A DNA stretch of 64,000 bases, taken from an uncultured Clostridia bacterium (GTDB lineage Bacteria; Bacillota; Clostridia; TANB77; CAG-508). The stretch is from assembly GCA_948896235.1 (NCBI GenBank), contig CAQUUC010000004.1, forward strand, positions 1-64,000. The letters run 5' to 3'. Below, in pieces: positions 29,138 to 38,970 of this stretch. A model generated the notes under the pieces. It worked only from the letters and a program-made list of their open reading frames with translations. It searched no databases and was not told where the DNA came from. A program made the position numbers and the translations under genes. Each line of letters begins with the position of its first letter. The stretch's first letter is position 1.

Positions 29138-29266
29138 TAAGTACTTACATCTGTATGGAGAGCAACGCCAATAAAAAGCTATGAACCTTGTCAGGTCGGG
29201 AACGAAGCAGCAATAAGTAGTGTATTTATGTGGAAGTTGTTTTCCATAGAGATGTAAGGACTTTTT
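29138..29266 (+). ncRNA. ffs: bacterial signal recognition particle RNA (small type)
   Basis: The conserved apical domain GTCAGGTCGGGAACGAAGCA is present at about 29198-29217. The flanks pair end to end: AGTACTTACATCTGTATGG at the 5' side with CCATAGAGATGTAAGGACTT at the 3' side. It binds Ffh for cotranslational targeting. The position directly before dnaX is common in Firmicutes. Confidence 0.92.
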
Positions 29267-29282
29267 ATAAGGGGTGAATAAT

Positions 29283-30866
29283 TTGGAATATACAGCGTTA
29301 TATAGAAAATTTAGACCATTAACCTTTAACGAACTTGTAGGACAAGACCATATAACAAGGACATTAAAAAATCAAATTATCTCAAATAGAATAGGACATG
29401 CATATCTTTTTAATGGTGGTCGTGGAACAGGTAAAACTTCTAGCGCGAAAATATTTGCAAGAGCAATTAACTGTCTAAGTCCAAAAGATGGTGAACCTTG
29501 TAATGAATGTGAAATATGCAAAGCAATATTATCTGGCTCCTTAACAGATGTTGTAGAGATGGATGCTGCATCAAATAACAGTGTGGAAGATATACGTGCT
29601 ATACGTGATGAAGTAAATTTTTTACCAACACTTGCTAAATATAGAGTATATATTATAGATGAGGTACATATGCTTTCAACAGGTGCTTTTAATGCTTTAC
29701 TAAAGACTTTAGAAGAACCGCCAGCACATGTGAAATTTATACTTGCTACAACAGAACCTCAAAAACTACCAGCAACAATATTATCAAGATGTCAAAGATT
29801 TGATTTTAAAAGGATTTCAAATGAAGATATTGTAAAGAGATTAGAGGTGGTTTGTAAGGAAGCAGATATAGAAATAACGAAGGAAGCCTTAAAGACGATA
29901 GCAGTATTATCAGAAGGTGCTGCAAGAGACGCATTAAGTATATTAGAAAGATGTGTGCAAGAAGGAAATACAGGTATAGATGAAGATAAGGTAAAAGAAT
30001 TAGTAGGAATACCAAAAACTACATTTGTAAGTAAGATTGTAGAAAATATAATAAATAACAATGCTGAAGGAGCCTTAAAAGCGTTAAATGAAATTTTAGA
30101 AGACGGAAAAGACATACAAAACTTATTATGGGAAATTATAAAATACATAAAAGATATTTTGATATATAAAACAAGTAAAGATTTATCTTTATATAATAAT
30201 GAAGAATTAAAAAAGATAGAAGAACTTACTACTAAAATATCAAAAAATAGGCTTATTGGAATGATTTATTCTTTATCAGAAACAGAAAATAACATTAAAT
30301 GGTCATCACAAAAAGAAATAATGTTACAAGCAGGAATTATAAGGTTATGTACAACTGCAGAGTTAGATGGAATAGATGACTTAAGAAAAAAAGTACAAGA
30401 GCTAGAACAAAAAATAAATTCAGGAAATATTAGAATAGAACAAACTAAAAAGAATGTAGAGAATGTAGAGAATGTAAAACCAAATATTGAACCAGTAGCA
30501 ATAGAAAAGAAAAAACCAAATGTAAATGTACAAAACATACCAAGTGAAGAATACTGGAAAAATGTATTAGATACATTAAAAAACAGCGGAAGAATGGTGT
30601 TATATTCAAACTTAATAGGAACAAAAGCAAGCAAGAAGGATGATTTAACTTTAGAAGTTATATTTCCAAATGGCTTAACTACATTTGGAAAATCAATGTT
30701 AGAAAAACCAGAGAATATGAATGAAATAGCAAGATTAGTTGCATTAAACTGTGGAAAAGAAATGAGAATAAAATATATAGATGCAAAAGAATATGTACCA
30801 AAAGAAGAAAATAATATAGAAAATGTAATAAAAGGATTAGATATACCAGTAGATATAATTGATTAA
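29283..30866 (+). CDS. dnaX: DNA polymerase III subunit gamma/tau
   Basis: About 527 residues from TTG 29283, which follows AAGGGGTG at good spacing and gives the standard N-terminus EYTALYRKFRP; GTG 29274 is too close to it. Walker A GGRGTGKTSSAKIFA, zinc ligands CLSPKDGEPCNECEIC, Walker B IIDEVHML, sensor TEPQKLPATILSRCQRFDF. It loads the sliding clamp. Followed directly by ybaB and recR, the classic trio. Confidence 0.95.
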   Translation: MEYTALYRKFRPLTFNELVGQDHITRTLKNQIISNRIGHAYLFNGGRGTGKTSSAKIFARAINCLSPKDGEPCNECEICKAILSGSLTDVVEMDAASNNSVEDIRAIRDEVNFLPTLAKYRVYIIDEVHMLSTGAFNALLKTLEEPPAHVKFILATTEPQKLPATILSRCQRFDFKRISNEDIVKRLEVVCKEADIEITKEALKTIAVLSEGAARDALSILERCVQEGNTGIDEDKVKELVGIPKTTFVSKIVENIINNNAEGALKALNEILEDGKDIQNLLWEIIKYIKDILIYKTSKDLSLYNNEELKKIEELTTKISKNRLIGMIYSLSETENNIKWSSQKEIMLQAGIIRLCTTAELDGIDDLRKKVQELEQKINSGNIRIEQTKKNVENVENVKPNIEPVAIEKKKPNVNVQNIPSEEYWKNVLDTLKNSGRMVLYSNLIGTKASKKDDLTLEVIFPNGLTTFGKSMLEKPENMNEIARLVALNCGKEMRIKYIDAKEYVPKEENNIENVIKGLDIPVDIID

Positions 30867-30882
30867 AAAGGAGGAATTTAAA

Positions 30883-31227
30883 ATGTCAAAAAGAGGAGGA
30901 TTCCCAGGAATGGGTGGAGGATTCGGAGGAATGAATCTAAACAATTTAATGAAAGAAGCAAAAAAAATGCAAGCGGACTTAGAAAAGTCTCAAGAGGAGT
31001 TAGCAGTAAAAGAATTTGAAGCGACAGCAGGTGGAGGAGCAATAACTGTAAAAGTATCTGGAACAAAAGAGATAAAAGAGATAACAATAAAAAAAGAAGT
31101 AGTAGATCCAGAAGATGTAGAAATGTTACAAGATTTAATTTTAACTTGTACAAACGAAGCATTAAGAAAAGTAGACGCAGCACAAGCTGCTTCAATGGGA
31201 AAATACAACATTCCAGGATTAATGTAA
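30883..31227 (+). CDS. ybaB: YbaB/EbfC family nucleoid-associated protein
   Basis: 114 residues from ATG 30883 after AAGGAGG. The Gly/Met-rich N-terminus with LNNLMKEAKKMQADLEKSQ, then VSGTKEIKEITI and the C-terminal A-rich helix are typical. It binds DNA as a dimer and is co-encoded with dnaX and recR. Confidence 0.94.
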   Translation: MSKRGGFPGMGGGFGGMNLNNLMKEAKKMQADLEKSQEELAVKEFEATAGGGAITVKVSGTKEIKEITIKKEVVDPEDVEMLQDLILTCTNEALRKVDAAQAASMGKYNIPGLM

Positions 31228-31239
31228 AAGGAGAAAACA

Positions 31240-31839
31240 ATGTCATATTATTCACCATCAATAGAAAAATTAGTAGAGAGTTTCGAAAAGTTGCCAAGTA
31301 TAGGACATAAAACAGCAGTAAGGCTGGCATTTCATATGTTAGATGCAACTCAGGAAGAAACAAATGAATTCGTAAGATCAATATTAGATGCAAAACAAAA
31401 TTTAAAATACTGTTCTAAATGTTATAACATATCAGATACGGATCCATGTATAATTTGTGCAAATCCTAAAAGAGATGAAAGTATAATATGTGTTGTAGAA
31501 GATGTTAAAGATATAATTGCAATGGAAAAAACACATGAATTTAAAGGTGTATACCATGTATTACATGGCTCAATTTCTCCAATGAATGGAATAGGTCCAG
31601 ATGATATAAAATTAAAAGAGCTATTATCTAGATTGAATCCAGAGATTGTAAAAGAATTGATACTTGCAACAAATCCGAGAGTAGAAGGAGAAGCAACAGC
31701 AATGTATATTTCAAAACTTGTAAAACCACTTGGAATAAAAGTAACAAGAATAGCACATGGAATTCCTGTTGGGGGAGATTTAGAATATACAGATGAAGTA
31801 ACTCTTACAAAAGCTTTAGAGGGAAGAAGAGAATTATAG
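31240..31839 (+). CDS. recR: recombination mediator RecR
   Basis: 199 residues. Helix-hairpin-helix LPSIGHKTAVRLAFHML, zinc finger CSKCYNISDTDPCIIC, Toprim VVEDVKDI and the conserved end around ARGIPVGGDLEYTDEVTL-like sequence. Acts with RecF/RecO in RecA loading. Ends the dnaX operon before a bidirectional terminator. Confidence 0.96.
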   Translation: MSYYSPSIEKLVESFEKLPSIGHKTAVRLAFHMLDATQEETNEFVRSILDAKQNLKYCSKCYNISDTDPCIICANPKRDESIICVVEDVKDIIAMEKTHEFKGVYHVLHGSISPMNGIGPDDIKLKELLSRLNPEIVKELILATNPRVEGEATAMYISKLVKPLGIKVTRIAHGIPVGGDLEYTDEVTLTKALEGRREL

Positions 31840-31849
31840 AAATAATATA

Positions 31850-31886
31850 AAAGTAATACTATGAAGTTATGTAGTATTACTTTTTA
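31850..31886. terminator. bidirectional terminator
   Basis: AAAGTAATACTA...TAGTATTACTTTTT between recR and the minus-strand small gene. Confidence 0.85.
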
Positions 31887-32072
31887 ATTTATTAAATTAT
31901 TATTAGGAATAGGACTACTAGAAATTATACCTAGATTATCACCTATAGCAGAGAAAAAACTAGCAAGTCTAGCAATTTCGTCTTGGCTTAGTCCTTGGCT
32001 AATCATAACAGCAAAAAATCCAGCAAGTGCGATTAACTCAGCACTAGAAACATTATTTAATAAATCATTCAA
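31884..32072 (-). CDS. small hypothetical protein with native codon use
   Basis: About 62 residues from TTG 32072, placed 7 bases after AGGTGAT (GTG 32084 overlaps the ribosome-binding site itself). A compact hydrophobic helical pair (ELIALAGFFAVMISQGLSQ, EIARLASFFSAIGDNLG) ends in a Ser/Pro/Asn-rich tail. Small helical proteins of this kind are common orphans in Clostridia; function unknown. It has AT-rich native codons and no CGG, unlike the cassettes. Confidence 0.65.
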   Translation of the reverse strand: MNDLLNNVSSAELIALAGFFAVMISQGLSQDEIARLASFFSAIGDNLGIISSSPIPNNNLIN

Positions 32073-32129
32073 AAAAGTTATCACCTCATATTACTAATAT
32101 ATGATATATAATACATTTTAGTTAAGACA

Positions 32130-32158
32130 TTGACAATTATATAGATAGAATGTATAAT
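32130..32158 (+). promoter_or_regulatory. consensus promoter of the 32191 cassette
   Basis: TTGACA 32130-32135, exactly 17 bp, TATAAT 32153-32158: a perfect sigma-A consensus. Confidence 0.85.
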
Positions 32159-32190
32159 ATTTACATAAAGTGCGAAGGAGGGCATTGGAT

Positions 32191-32481
32191 ATGCAGAGAA
32201 TCATTTTGGATTGCGCTAAATTAGCGAGATACAAAAAGAAAAAGGAACTGGAAGAAAATCCTCAGATTCCTGAAATTATAATGAGGATAGGTCAAAAAAT
32301 CTGCTTACAGAAAAATGTCATCTATAACTGGCGGATAGTAGAAGAGTTGGAAGATATTTTTACTCTGACTTTTGACTTCAAGCCTGCTCAAAGATGGCAT
32401 AATATGACCTGCAGATATTCCTGTTACCAGATTCAAAGAAATGCCGGCGGAAGAGCCATATTAGTACGGATTTCCGAGTAA
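32191..32481 (+). CDS. hypothetical protein (cassette)
   Basis: 96 residues from ATG 32191, which follows AAGGAGG (an in-frame GTG at 32170 overlaps that site). Basic N-terminal helix (YKKKKELEENP), later a Cys/Trp-containing strand-rich end with RRWHNMTCRY-like sequence. High GC compared with its surroundings; in-frame CGG at 32332 (TGG CGG ATA) and 32467 (GTA CGG ATT) are read as sense. Full cassette with perfect promoter and very strong terminator. Family unknown. Confidence 0.68.
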   Translation: MQRIILDCAKLARYKKKKELEENPQIPEIIMRIGQKICLQKNVIYNWRIVEELEDIFTLTFDFKPAQRWHNMTCRYSCYQIQRNAGGRAILVRISE

Positions 32482-32487
32482 TAAAAA

Positions 32488-32519
32488 ACAGCGGGATGCG
32501 AAAGCATCCCGCTGTTTTT
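32488..32519 (+). terminator. very strong intrinsic terminator
   Basis: ACAGCGGGATGC, GAAA tetraloop, GCATCCCGCTGT, TTTT. It overlaps the stop codon of the convergent glycosyltransferase gene. Confidence 0.95.
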
Positions 32520-33646
32520 ACTTAAGTACAATTTCACAAATATCTTTACAAGAATTTTTCTTAGCTAGAAGTCTTGCGTTTACTTTCATTTCTTTCATTC
32601 TTTCTGGTGAACTAAATAATTCTTCTAAAATATCTTTTGCATTATCGTTTTTCTTAATCCAGATAGCGACACCTTTTTTTTCTAAAAATGTAGCATTTTC
32701 TTCCTCCTGGCCAGGAATTGGATTAATAACGATAATTGGTAAACCGTGAGGCTAAGCTTTCAGAAGTAGTAAGTCCGTCCTGGTTTTGTAATGACTAAAT
32801 CTGAAACACTCATAAGTTCAGGAATTTTTGTAGTATAATCTAGTACTTTAATAGATTCTTCTTTATGTTCCTTTTCTACTAAATATTCAAAACTACGTTT
32901 CATTTTTTCATTTCTTCCGGAAATTGCTATAACTTGAATGCTATCAAAATCCTTTGCTAATGTACGTAATAAATCATAAGTTTTTGATTTACCAAGACCA
33001 AATTCTCCGTCCTGCAAAAAATAAAATAGTTTTCTTATTTTCTTGTAAGCCAAATTCTTTTAATATATCTGGTTTATTATAGTGCTTTAAAAACCTATTT
33101 GAAAGAGGAATACCAGTAGCAAAAAGTTTATTTTCTAAAATTCCTTTTTTTGCTAAGGCTTTTTTCATACCATCATGTGCAACAAAAAAATAATCTACCA
33201 GGTCAAAATTAACCAACCACTGATCATGTGGAGCGTAATCAGTCATTACAGTAGCAATCTTACAATCAATCTTACCAGCTTTTTTTAAAACAGTACACAT
33301 TTGTGAGCCAAAAGGATGTGTAGAAATAACAATATCAGGTTTAAATTCTTGTAATAGTTTATTAAGTTTAAGTGCCATAACTTTATTAGAAGTATTACTA
33401 ATATGTGCAATGGGACCACTTCCGAGCTTTAGCATAAATTTTTCCCCAAGCCCAAGGAATATTTTTTGCCATTTCATTATAAGCAGTAGTAGTAATTTTT
33501 TCTATAGTTTTATTAACATATTTCATACAATCAACTAAATTAACTTCGATATCTTTATAATTATCTTCTAAATATTCTTTAATAGAACGAGCTGCAGATA
33601 AATGTCCACCACCATAAGCAGCGTAAAAAATTAAAACTTTTTTCAT
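32518..33646 (-). CDS. MGDG synthase-type glycosyltransferase (UgtP-like), four CGGN frame breaks
   Basis: Start ATG 33646 follows GGAGG; the first Met in frame (33658) overlaps it. N-terminal MGDG-synthase motif AAYGGGHLSAARSI, GT28-like C-terminal domain. The frame breaks at CGGA 33424-33421, 33009-33006, 32777-32774 and CGGT 32746-32743. One Gly at each restores KA[G]SGPIAH, FFAG[G]EFGLG, KPG[G]LTTSESLAS[G]LPIIVINP, all matching conserved donor-binding glycines. Reconstructed ~375 residues, normal. It likely adds sugars to diacylglycerol at the membrane. Four events in one message imply efficient shifting. Confidence 0.9.
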
Positions 33647-33845
33647 AAAAACCTCCATTTAGAATTATAAATATAAAATTTAATTAAAATTGTTTAAATT
33701 TTAGTATATTAAAATTTTATCAAAAATTTTTAAAAAATAGAATATTTTATGAAAAAAAATACAAACTAATTGTAACTATAAAGATGAAAAGTAAAGAATG
33801 AAAAACACAAAATTTGCTGTTAGCAAATTTTAAAGGAGGTAAGTA

Positions 33846-34323
33846 ATGAAAGAAATATTAAAAATTCTTACTATTATAATATTATTAATAGCCACAATAA
33901 TAGGAATAATTATATTCATAGATATTAATAATGAGAATAAAGTTTATGCTGCAAGTAATGGTTCTACAAATGATTTACAACTTATGGCAAGAGCTATAAA
34001 TGGGGAAGCCAGAGGAGAACCATATGAAGGACAAGTAGCTGTTCGGAGCAGTAATACTAAATCGTGTAAAGGATTCGAAATTTCCTAATACTATAGCAGG
34101 TGTAATATATGAAAAAGGGGCATTTACAGCAGTTGCAGATGGTCAAATAAATGTACCTATAAAAGAAGGATCAACAGTTTTAAAGGCAGCACAGGATGCA
34201 ATGAATGGATGGGATCCAACCAATGGCTGTATTTATTATTTTAATCCTGATACTGCAACAAACAAATGGATATGGTCAAGACCGCTTGTAAAAAAAATAG
34301 GAAAACATAGATTTTGTAAATAA
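33846..34323 (+). CDS. sleB: SleB-type spore cortex-lytic enzyme, one CGGA frame break
   Basis: N-terminal membrane/signal helix (ILTIIILLIATIIGIIIFI), then the hydrolase_2 domain: LMARAINGEARGEPYEGQVAV[G]AVILNRVK with the catalytic Glu in GEARGE. CGGA at 34044-34047 provides the Gly/Ala of AVxAVILNRV. It continues to a normal end NGCIYYFNPDTATNKW. The reading gives ~158 residues, lacking the N-terminal peptidoglycan-binding repeat of Bacillus SleB. YpeB follows directly, the expected partner. Confidence 0.88.
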
Positions 34324-34343
34324 AGATGAAAGGAAGAAAGAAT

Positions 34344-35729
34344 ATGAATTTAAGAGAAAAAGTGACAGATTGGAAAAACAGATTAAAAGATAGGCATATG
34401 CTTAGTATAATAGTAGTATTAGGAGCAATTGTTGTGGGATTTGGAGTGTTTACTTATAAAAGGGAACAAGATATTAAACAATTATCAGAAAACTCATACA
34501 ATATGGCGTTTTTTGAACTAGTAGACTATGTGCAAAATGTAGAAGCATATCTTGCAAAATCATTAATATCTACAACACCAGAACATGGAGCTCAAACTTT
34601 GACACATCTTTGGAGAGAAGCGGGTCTTGCCCAAAGTTATTTATCAGCACTTCCAATAGAAAGTGTGGAATTAGAAAATACTTCTAAATTTTTAAATCAA
34701 GTGAGTGATTATAGTTATAGCTTATCAAGAAAAAATATATATAATGAAGCGTTAACAGAAGAAGATTTAAACAATTTAGCAAATTTACACAATTATAGTG
34801 TAGAATTAAAAAACACATTAATTCAATTATCAAGTGATATGAATGAAGGAAGAATATCTTGGGGTGAATTAACTAAAAAAGGAAATGTAGCATTTGCACA
34901 GCAAGTAAGCAATATATCAAAAGATAGTTTTTCAAACCTTGAGGAGAATTTCCATGAATATTCAGGATTAATATATGATGGAGCATTTTCAGAACATATG
35001 ACAAATCCAGAAAGACTTGGATTAACTGGTGAAGATATAGATGAAGAAAGAGCAAAACAAATTGCTAAAGAATATTTTGGAGTTGATAGGATAGAAGAAA
35101 TAACATCAAATGGATTTTCAGAAAATGGAAATATACCTTCATATGATTTATATGTAAAATTAAAAAATGAAGAAAATAATGCTACAATATCAATTTCAAA
35201 AAAAGGTGGACATATAGTATTTGCAAACTATAATAGAGATGTAGGAGCAGAAAATTTATCTACTGAAGAAGCAGATGAAATAGGAAAGAATTTCTTGAGT
35301 CAAAAAGGCTTTCCAAATATGAAAGAAACGTATTATTTAAAACAACAAGGAATTGTAACAATAAACTATGCTTATAATCAAAATGATGTAACAGTATATT
35401 CAGATTTAATAAAACTAAAAGTTGCATTAGACAATGGAGAAGTATTAGGAATAGAAACTACAGGATATTTAAACTCACATAAAGAAAGAGACATTCAAGG
35501 AGCAAAAATAACTAAAGAAGAAGCAAAGAAAACATTAAATAAAAATTTAGAAATAAAAAGTGAAAGTTTAGCAATAATACCTACAGAATTTAAAACAGAA
35601 TTATTATGTTGGGAATTTAAAGGAACAGTAAATGAATCGGATTTTTTAGTGTATATAAATGCTAAAAATGGAAGAGAAGAAGATATATTACTAATTCAAA
35701 ATACGCCAGAGGGAACTTTAACAATGTAA
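34344..35729 (+). CDS. ypeB: germination protein YpeB
   Basis: About 461 residues from ATG 34344, preceded by AAAGGAAGAAAG. One N-terminal helix (MLSIIVVLGAIVVGFGVFTY), a helical YpeB domain and three PepSY-like repeats (e.g. LSTEEADEIGKNFLSQKGFPN and TKEEAKKTLNKNLEI regions). YpeB stabilises SleB in the spore. It follows sleB by 20 bases. Frame intact. Confidence 0.92.
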   Translation: MNLREKVTDWKNRLKDRHMLSIIVVLGAIVVGFGVFTYKREQDIKQLSENSYNMAFFELVDYVQNVEAYLAKSLISTTPEHGAQTLTHLWREAGLAQSYLSALPIESVELENTSKFLNQVSDYSYSLSRKNIYNEALTEEDLNNLANLHNYSVELKNTLIQLSSDMNEGRISWGELTKKGNVAFAQQVSNISKDSFSNLEENFHEYSGLIYDGAFSEHMTNPERLGLTGEDIDEERAKQIAKEYFGVDRIEEITSNGFSENGNIPSYDLYVKLKNEENNATISISKKGGHIVFANYNRDVGAENLSTEEADEIGKNFLSQKGFPNMKETYYLKQQGIVTINYAYNQNDVTVYSDLIKLKVALDNGEVLGIETTGYLNSHKERDIQGAKITKEEAKKTLNKNLEIKSESLAIIPTEFKTELLCWEFKGTVNESDFLVYINAKNGREEDILLIQNTPEGTLTM

Positions 35730-35910
35730 TATATAAAAAGTTTTATAATTTCAAATTTATGTTAAAAAACCAAAAATTATCACGTGTAAAAACTAGAATT
35801 CGACATATAATACTTTTATGAAAATATTTAATAATTAAAAAACATCAATTACTTTGATATTAATTAAAGAATTAAAAAATATTTTCTATGAATCAAGGGA
35901 GGTATTTATT

Positions 35911-36087
35911 ATGTCCAGAAATTCAAAATTAATCTCTAATAACTTAAGAGAAGAAATAGCAAAAGAACTAGGTGTATATGAACAAGTAAAAAAAGATGGA
36001 GGAAGTTGGGCAAACGTTTCTTCAAAGGACTGTGGTAATATAGTAACAAAAGCAATAGAAATAGCAAATAGAAGTGTAGAGAAATAG
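35911..36087 (+). CDS. alpha/beta-type small acid-soluble spore protein (SASP)
   Basis: 58 residues from ATG 35911 after GGGAGG. LREEIAKELGVYEQVKKDGG and NVSSKDCGNIVTKAIEIA follow the family plan: N-terminal helix with (E)IAxELGV, a glycine-containing turn cut by GPR, and a second helix. The second block is divergent (CGNIVTK instead of GxxGGxxVK). SASPs coat forespore DNA. YyaC at 1431 is a GPR relative. Confidence 0.75.
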   Translation: MSRNSKLISNNLREEIAKELGVYEQVKKDGGSWANVSSKDCGNIVTKAIEIANRSVEK

Positions 36088-36094
36088 TAATTAA

Positions 36095-36131
36095 AATAAC
36101 AGAAGAGAAATTAATTTCTTTTCTGTTATTT
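36095..36131 (+). terminator. terminator after the SASP gene
   Basis: AAATAACAGAAGAGAAATT pairs with AATTTCTTTTCTGTTATTT. The repeat described in the next entry begins inside its right edge. Confidence 0.8.
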
Positions 36132-37251
36132 ACAATATATAAATAAATGATATAATAGCTATATCTTAGTTAAATCAAAACATAATAAAACCAAAAAATT
36201 ATTTCAAAAAGTAAACAAAATAATACATCTTTAGTAATACAAAAAGTTTCAATATTATTTTTATTTAAAGAAATTTAAAAAATTTATTCAAAAAATATAA
36301 TTTCCAAAATAAAAACCCAGTAAAAAGAAAAAGGATATCTTAAATAAGAAATATAAGAAAGGAGGTAAAAATATCTACTTTTATTGTGTTTTAGATTTAG
36401 TAAAGAAATACAAAAAATATTGTCATTTATGTTGAGCTTTAAAAAAATAAATGATACAATAAGAAAGGAAAAAACAAATGGAACTAAATTTAAAAAACGA
36501 TGTAATATTCAAAGCCTTTTTCACCAAAAAAGGAAATGAAAAATACTTAAAAAGCTTTTTAGAGTCAATAATAAAAGAACAAATAGATGAAATAGAAATA
36601 ATACGGAGAAGCAAGTTTAAAGCAATTAAGAACAGCGGACAAATTAGGAAGATTAGATATAAAAGCAACAATAAACAATAAAAAAGTAGTAAATATAGAA
36701 ATACAAGTAAGAGACAACAAAGACATAAAACAAAGAAGTGAATTTTACGGATCAAAACTAGTAACAGAACAAATAGGAAAAGGAGACGAATATCAAGAAA
36801 TAAAACCAGTAATACTAATAAACATATTAGACTACAAAATATTAGAAGTACCAGAATACTGTACGAAAACAGTAACAGTAGCAGAAAAACATAGAGAATA
36901 TGAAGTAATAAAAGACATAACATATTACTTCATAGAACTACCAAAATTCAGGAAAAGCAAACCAAAACTAGCAAGTGAACTAGAAGGATGGCTAGCAATA
37001 ATAGACGATAAAGATAGGGGGTTAATAGAAATGGCAGAAGAAAAACACAAAATAATAAAAGCAGCAAAAGAAGAGGTAGAAGAAATATTATCAGATGCAG
37101 TAATAAGAGAAATAAATGAATTTAAACAAACAGCAATATGGGAAGAAAATTCTGCAAAGCGTTATGCGAGAGAACAAGGGTTAAAAGAAGGAAGAAGATT
37201 AGGTAAAAAAATAGGAATAAGAGAGGGAATAAGAGAAGGAATAAAAGAAGG
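36127..37251 (+). repeat. 1125-bp direct repeat, copy 1 (Rpn element)
   Basis: This segment recurs at 59053-60177 at a constant offset of 22,926 and, wherever I compared, without a mismatch. It includes ~350 bases of upstream non-coding DNA and most of the Rpn gene. Divergence starts abruptly within the Gly/Lys/Glu repeat of the C-terminus. No obvious terminal inverted repeats. The upstream part holds AGGAGG not followed by a usable start, perhaps a relic of another gene. Confidence 0.93.
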
Positions 37252-37414
37252 AATAAAACAAGGCATACAACAAGGCATACAACAAGGGATAAACAAAGGT
37301 GCGAAGGAAAAACAAATAGAAATTGCAAAAAAGATGTTAAAAAATGGGATGAAACTAGAACAGATACAGGAAATGACAGAGTTAACCAAAGAAGAAATAG
37401 AAAACTTAATCTAA
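36478..37414 (+). CDS. Rpn/PD-(D/E)XK nuclease-family transposase-like protein, one CGGA frame break
   Basis: MELNLKNDVIFKAFFTKKGN opens a typical Rpn (YhgA-like, PDDEXK_2) protein. After IDEIEII, CGGA (36604-36607) counts as Gly and the reading continues EASLKQLRTADKLGRLDIKA; the nuclease site is GRLDIKA...VVNIEIQ. The C-terminus has a repetitive REGIREGIKEG/KQGIQQG coiled stretch and ends KEEIENLI. About 311 residues. Family members promote RecA-independent recombination in E. coli. The second copy at 59404 is identical up to the C-terminal repeats. Confidence 0.85.
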
Positions 37415-37443
37415 AAAGCAGGTATTAAACCTGCTTTTATTTA
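37413..37443 (+). terminator. intrinsic terminator after Rpn copy 1
   Basis: AAAAAGCAGG, loop TATTAAA, CCTGCTTTTATTT. Confidence 0.85.
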
Positions 37444-37541
37444 GTATCTTAGTAAATAAGCAATCAAAATACTTTTTAATATCACTTTACGAATAAAAGA
37501 AATAAGTATATAATGGTAAAAAATATTTGGAAGGAAGAACT

Positions 37542-38129
37542 ATGAATTACGAACAAGTAGAAAAATATGTAAAAGAAAGATTATCTGAAAAAAGATTTAT
37601 TCATTCTGTAGGTGTTGCTAAACGTGCAGTAGAACTTGCAAAGATATATGGGCTAGATGAAGAAAAAGCAAAACTAATTGGAATTGCACATGATATTGCA
37701 AAAGAAATACCAAAAGAAGAAGCTTTAAAATATGCTATAGAAAATGAAATTGAATTCGATGAAATAGAAAAAAACGAGCCAGGATTATGGCATTCTAAAA
37801 TAGGAGCAGATATTGTAGAAAAAAAATTTAGATTTAGTCAAGATATGAAACAGGCAGTACTATATCATACAACTGGAAATGTTAATATGAATACAATGGA
37901 TAAAATAATATATATAGCAGACAAGACAGAAGAAAATAGAACAAATTCAGATTTAGTAGTTGCAAGAGAAGTAAGCAATCAAAATTTAAACCAAGGACTT
38001 CTATTAGTAGCCAAAAGAACCATTGAATATAGTCTTGCAAAAAATAGTTTAATACATCCAGACACAATAGATTTAATGAATCATATAATAATAAATAGGA
38101 AAAATAGTAATGAATGTAATTTGATATAA
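37542..38129 (+). CDS. yqeK: HD-domain hydrolase YqeK (diadenosine tetraphosphatase family)
   Basis: 195 residues from ATG 37542 after GGAAGGAAG. HD motif in LIGIAHDIAKEIP with the preceding RFIHSVGVAKRA, later LWHSKIGAD and VLYHTTG: the metal-binding set of YqeK, which hydrolyses Ap4A symmetrically in Firmicutes. It is usually near nadD and rsfS; neither is in this window. Here it is followed by an alpha/beta hydrolase and murF. Confidence 0.88.
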   Translation: MNYEQVEKYVKERLSEKRFIHSVGVAKRAVELAKIYGLDEEKAKLIGIAHDIAKEIPKEEALKYAIENEIEFDEIEKNEPGLWHSKIGADIVEKKFRFSQDMKQAVLYHTTGNVNMNTMDKIIYIADKTEENRTNSDLVVAREVSNQNLNQGLLLVAKRTIEYSLAKNSLIHPDTIDLMNHIIINRKNSNECNLI

Positions 38130-38190
38130 ACAATAAGTTGCATTTTGAATAGAAATATTATAAAATACAAAAAAGAAAAAAGGTGAAAAA

Positions 38191-38961
38191 ATGCAAACAG
38201 AAATAAATGGATACAATATTAATTATGAAGTAGAAGGAAATGGAAAAAATATTATATTATTACATGGGTGGCTTGCAAGTTTACAAACAATGAAACCACT
38301 AGCAAATCATCTAAAAAAACACTTTAAAGTATATAATGTTGATATAATAGGTTTTGGTAAAAGTGACCTACCAAAAGAACCAATGAACACAAATGATTTT
38401 GGAGATTTTTTAAATGCATTTATAGAAAAATTACAAATAGAAGAACCAATATTAATAGGTCATTCAAATGGTGGTAGAACTATTTTAAACTTTACAGGCA
38501 GGAAGTTAAAACCAATCAAGAAGATTGTTTTAATAGATTCAGCAGGAATAAAGCCAAAAAGAAATTTTAAATATTATATAAAAGTTTATACATATAAGGC
38601 TATAAAAGCGATATTAAGATTATTACCAGATAAGGAAAAATACAATAAAATAAGAGAAAAGAGTTTAAGTAAATTTGGATCACAAGATTATAAGGATTCA
38701 CCAGAAGTACTAAGAAAAACAATGTCTAATATAATTAATGAAGATATGACACCATTACTTAATAATATAGAAGCATCAGCATTACTAATATGGGGAGAAG
38801 AAGATACAGCAACTCCTATTAGAGATGCTAAAATAATTGAAAAATATATTCCAGATGCAGGATTAGTAACTTATAAAGGAGCGGGACATTTTTCATATAT
38901 AGACAGATTAACAAATGTTTTGGCGGTATTAGATGAATTTTTAAAAAATGATAAACTATAA
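38191..38961 (+). CDS. alpha/beta-hydrolase fold protein
   Basis: 256 residues. Oxyanion hole LLHGWLAS, nucleophile elbow LIGHSNGGRT (Ser), acid in WGEEDTATP, His in GAGHFSYIDR. Triad complete. Substrate unknown. AAAGGTGA upstream. Ten bases separate it from the murF start, so it is probably co-transcribed with murF and ddl. Confidence 0.85.
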   Translation: MQTEINGYNINYEVEGNGKNIILLHGWLASLQTMKPLANHLKKHFKVYNVDIIGFGKSDLPKEPMNTNDFGDFLNAFIEKLQIEEPILIGHSNGGRTILNFTGRKLKPIKKIVLIDSAGIKPKRNFKYYIKVYTYKAIKAILRLLPDKEKYNKIREKSLSKFGSQDYKDSPEVLRKTMSNIINEDMTPLLNNIEASALLIWGEEDTATPIRDAKIIEKYIPDAGLVTYKGAGHFSYIDRLTNVLAVLDEFLKNDKL

Positions 38962-38970
38962 GGGGGAAAA

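Noticed and set aside
36423..36923. Long Leu-rich minus-strand ORF opposite the Rpn gene (and its twin at 59349-59849)
   Set aside because: It is the antisense shadow of AT-rich coding sequence, with implausible composition and no ribosome-binding site; the plus-strand Rpn protein explains the region.
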